Shown here one piece after another: positions 15,147 through 15,889 of a stretch of DNA of 15,889 nt; position 1 is the stretch's first letter, and each line of letters opens with the position of its first letter. The stretch comes from Methylomarinum sp. Lineage in GTDB: Bacteria > Pseudomonadota > Gammaproteobacteria > Methylococcales > Methylomonadaceae. The position numbers and the translations under genes are program-made. The notes beneath the pieces are model-generated. The model worked only from the letters and a program-made list of their open reading frames with translations, was not told the DNA's origin and made no database searches. Location: assembly GCA_013139755.1 (NCBI GenBank), contig WTAG01000246.1, positions 1 to 15,889 of the forward strand. The letters run 5' to 3'.

Positions 15147-15889
15147 ATGCGCGCCACACTTCACCAACTCAAAATATTTCAGCAGGTCGCTGCTTTAATG
15201 AATTATTCTGCAGCGGCTAATAAATTAAACCTGACTCAGCCAGCAGTGAGCATTCAAATTAAACAACTTGAAGACAATATTGGCCTACCTTTATTTGAAA
15301 AAATAGGTAAGCAGGTTTTTTTAACTTCCGCAGGCAAAGAGCTACGTTCTTTCTGTAGTGATATTTTTGCCAGAATCGACAATATGGATATGAAACTAAG
15401 TGCCATGAAAGGTAAATTAGAAGGCGATTTTCATCTTGCCGCAGTGACCAGTGCAAAATATTTTACGCCGCATTTATTAGGTGCTTTTCATAAGCAACAT
15501 TCCAAAGTTAATCTACATTTGGATGTGGTCAACAGAAGTCAAATTATTCAGCGCTTAAAGGATAACGAGGATGATTTAGTGATTATGGGTCTGGTACCTG
15601 AGAATATGCCATTAACTCGTTATCCCATTATTGATAACCCAATCATCATCGTTGCTAATCCTGCCCACCCATTAGCGCAGCAAAAAAATATTCCATTGGA
15701 TGAGTTGTTAAAACATGAGTTTATTTTTCGTGAAAATGGTTCTGGTACGCGTAAAGCATTAGAAGATTTCCTGCTATCTCATCAGATAAAATTAACACCC
15801 AGCATGGTGCTCGGCAGTAGCGAAACAATTAAACAAGCGGTAATGGCAGATCTGGGAATATCCGCACTTTCTAGGCACAGCGTGACCCT
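15147..15889 (+). CDS. LysR-family transcriptional regulator (CbbR-like), right end cut
   Basis: Reads MRATLHQLKIFQQVAALMNY from ATG 15147 and stays open to the window edge (247 codons plus two bases; the family is usually about 290-320 residues). The N-terminal winged helix-turn-helix has the LysR signature SAAANKLNLTQPAVSIQIKQLEDNIGLPLFEK (21-52). The effector-binding domain begins near residue 90 (LEGDFHLAAVTSAKYFTPHL). The sequence resembles the CbbR/RbcR branch. It is divergent from pycA, and a LysR gene in this position is also known next to pycA in Pseudomonas, so control of pyruvate carboxylase is the likely role; the effector is unknown. The upstream 40 bases are extremely AT-rich and no strong Shine-Dalgarno is present. 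Confidence 0.93.
   Translation, partial: MRATLHQLKIFQQVAALMNYSAAANKLNLTQPAVSIQIKQLEDNIGLPLFEKIGKQVFLTSAGKELRSFCSDIFARIDNMDMKLSAMKGKLEGDFHLAAVTSAKYFTPHLLGAFHKQHSKVNLHLDVVNRSQIIQRLKDNEDDLVIMGLVPENMPLTRYPIIDNPIIIVANPAHPLAQQKNIPLDELLKHEFIFRENGSGTRKALEDFLLSHQIKLTPSMVLGSSETIKQAVMADLGISALSRHSVT

Noticed and set aside
1..15889. tRNA or rRNA genes, prophage genes, toxin-antitoxin pairs, defence genes
   Set aside because: No cloverleaf, rRNA-like stretch or matching protein motifs were seen in the intergenic regions, and nearly all of the sequence is occupied by the listed genes.

Overview
The window reads as chromosomal DNA of a fairly AT-rich gammaproteobacterium. The minus-strand order recA-recX-alaS-lysC is the classic gammaproteobacterial arrangement. 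The divergent pair of a LysR-type regulator and a two-subunit pyruvate carboxylase (pycA-pycB) resembles the arrangement in Pseudomonas and related groups. A methylotroph of the Methylococcales type is plausible from the overall feel of the proteins, but that is inference; no methane or methanol oxidation genes lie here.

Layout from left to right. Positions 1-1216 (-) hold lysC, missing only its last few codons at the window edge. Next come alaS (-, about 1319-3931), recX (-, 4057-4530) and recA (-, 4527-5558). recA and recX overlap by four bases, and a hairpin terminator separates recX from alaS. nhaD (-, 5747-7156), a Na+/H+ antiporter of the NhaD family, follows. The gap 7157-7430 contains no gene but a nested stack of palindromic repeats. 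A beta-carbonic anhydrase (-, 7431-8090) and a SulP-type anion transporter (-, 8107-9648) form a tight two-gene operon. It is transcribed away from a TetR-family regulator (+, 9834-10511), and a perfect 33-bp palindrome sits between the two promoters. A Sua5-type tRNA threonylcarbamoyladenosine synthase (-, 10660-11637), pycB (-, 11705-13525) and pycA (-, 13535-14953) follow. A divergent LysR-family regulator (+, 15147 to the right edge) closes the window.

The left half is core housekeeping: amino-acid biosynthesis, tRNA charging, recombination and its control. The right half looks like a carbon and ion module. SulP may import bicarbonate, carbonic anhydrase interconverts CO2 and bicarbonate, NhaD exchanges Na+ for H+, and pyruvate carboxylase consumes bicarbonate to make oxaloacetate. 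This functional link is inferred from gene content and proximity.

No entirely new protein system is visible. The most unusual signals are non-coding. (i) A family of dispersed hairpins keeps a 9-base loop while the stems change by compensation. (ii) A palindromic repeat at 7216-7405 appears to be split by a 147-bp MITE-like element flanked by 6-bp direct repeats. (iii) A long perfect operator lies between tetR and the SulP/carbonic anhydrase operon. (iv) An internal ribosome binding site in lysC would give a separate regulatory subunit. (v) Two hairpins lie in the leader of pycA. (vi) The recA leader has no canonical LexA box but has its own palindrome.
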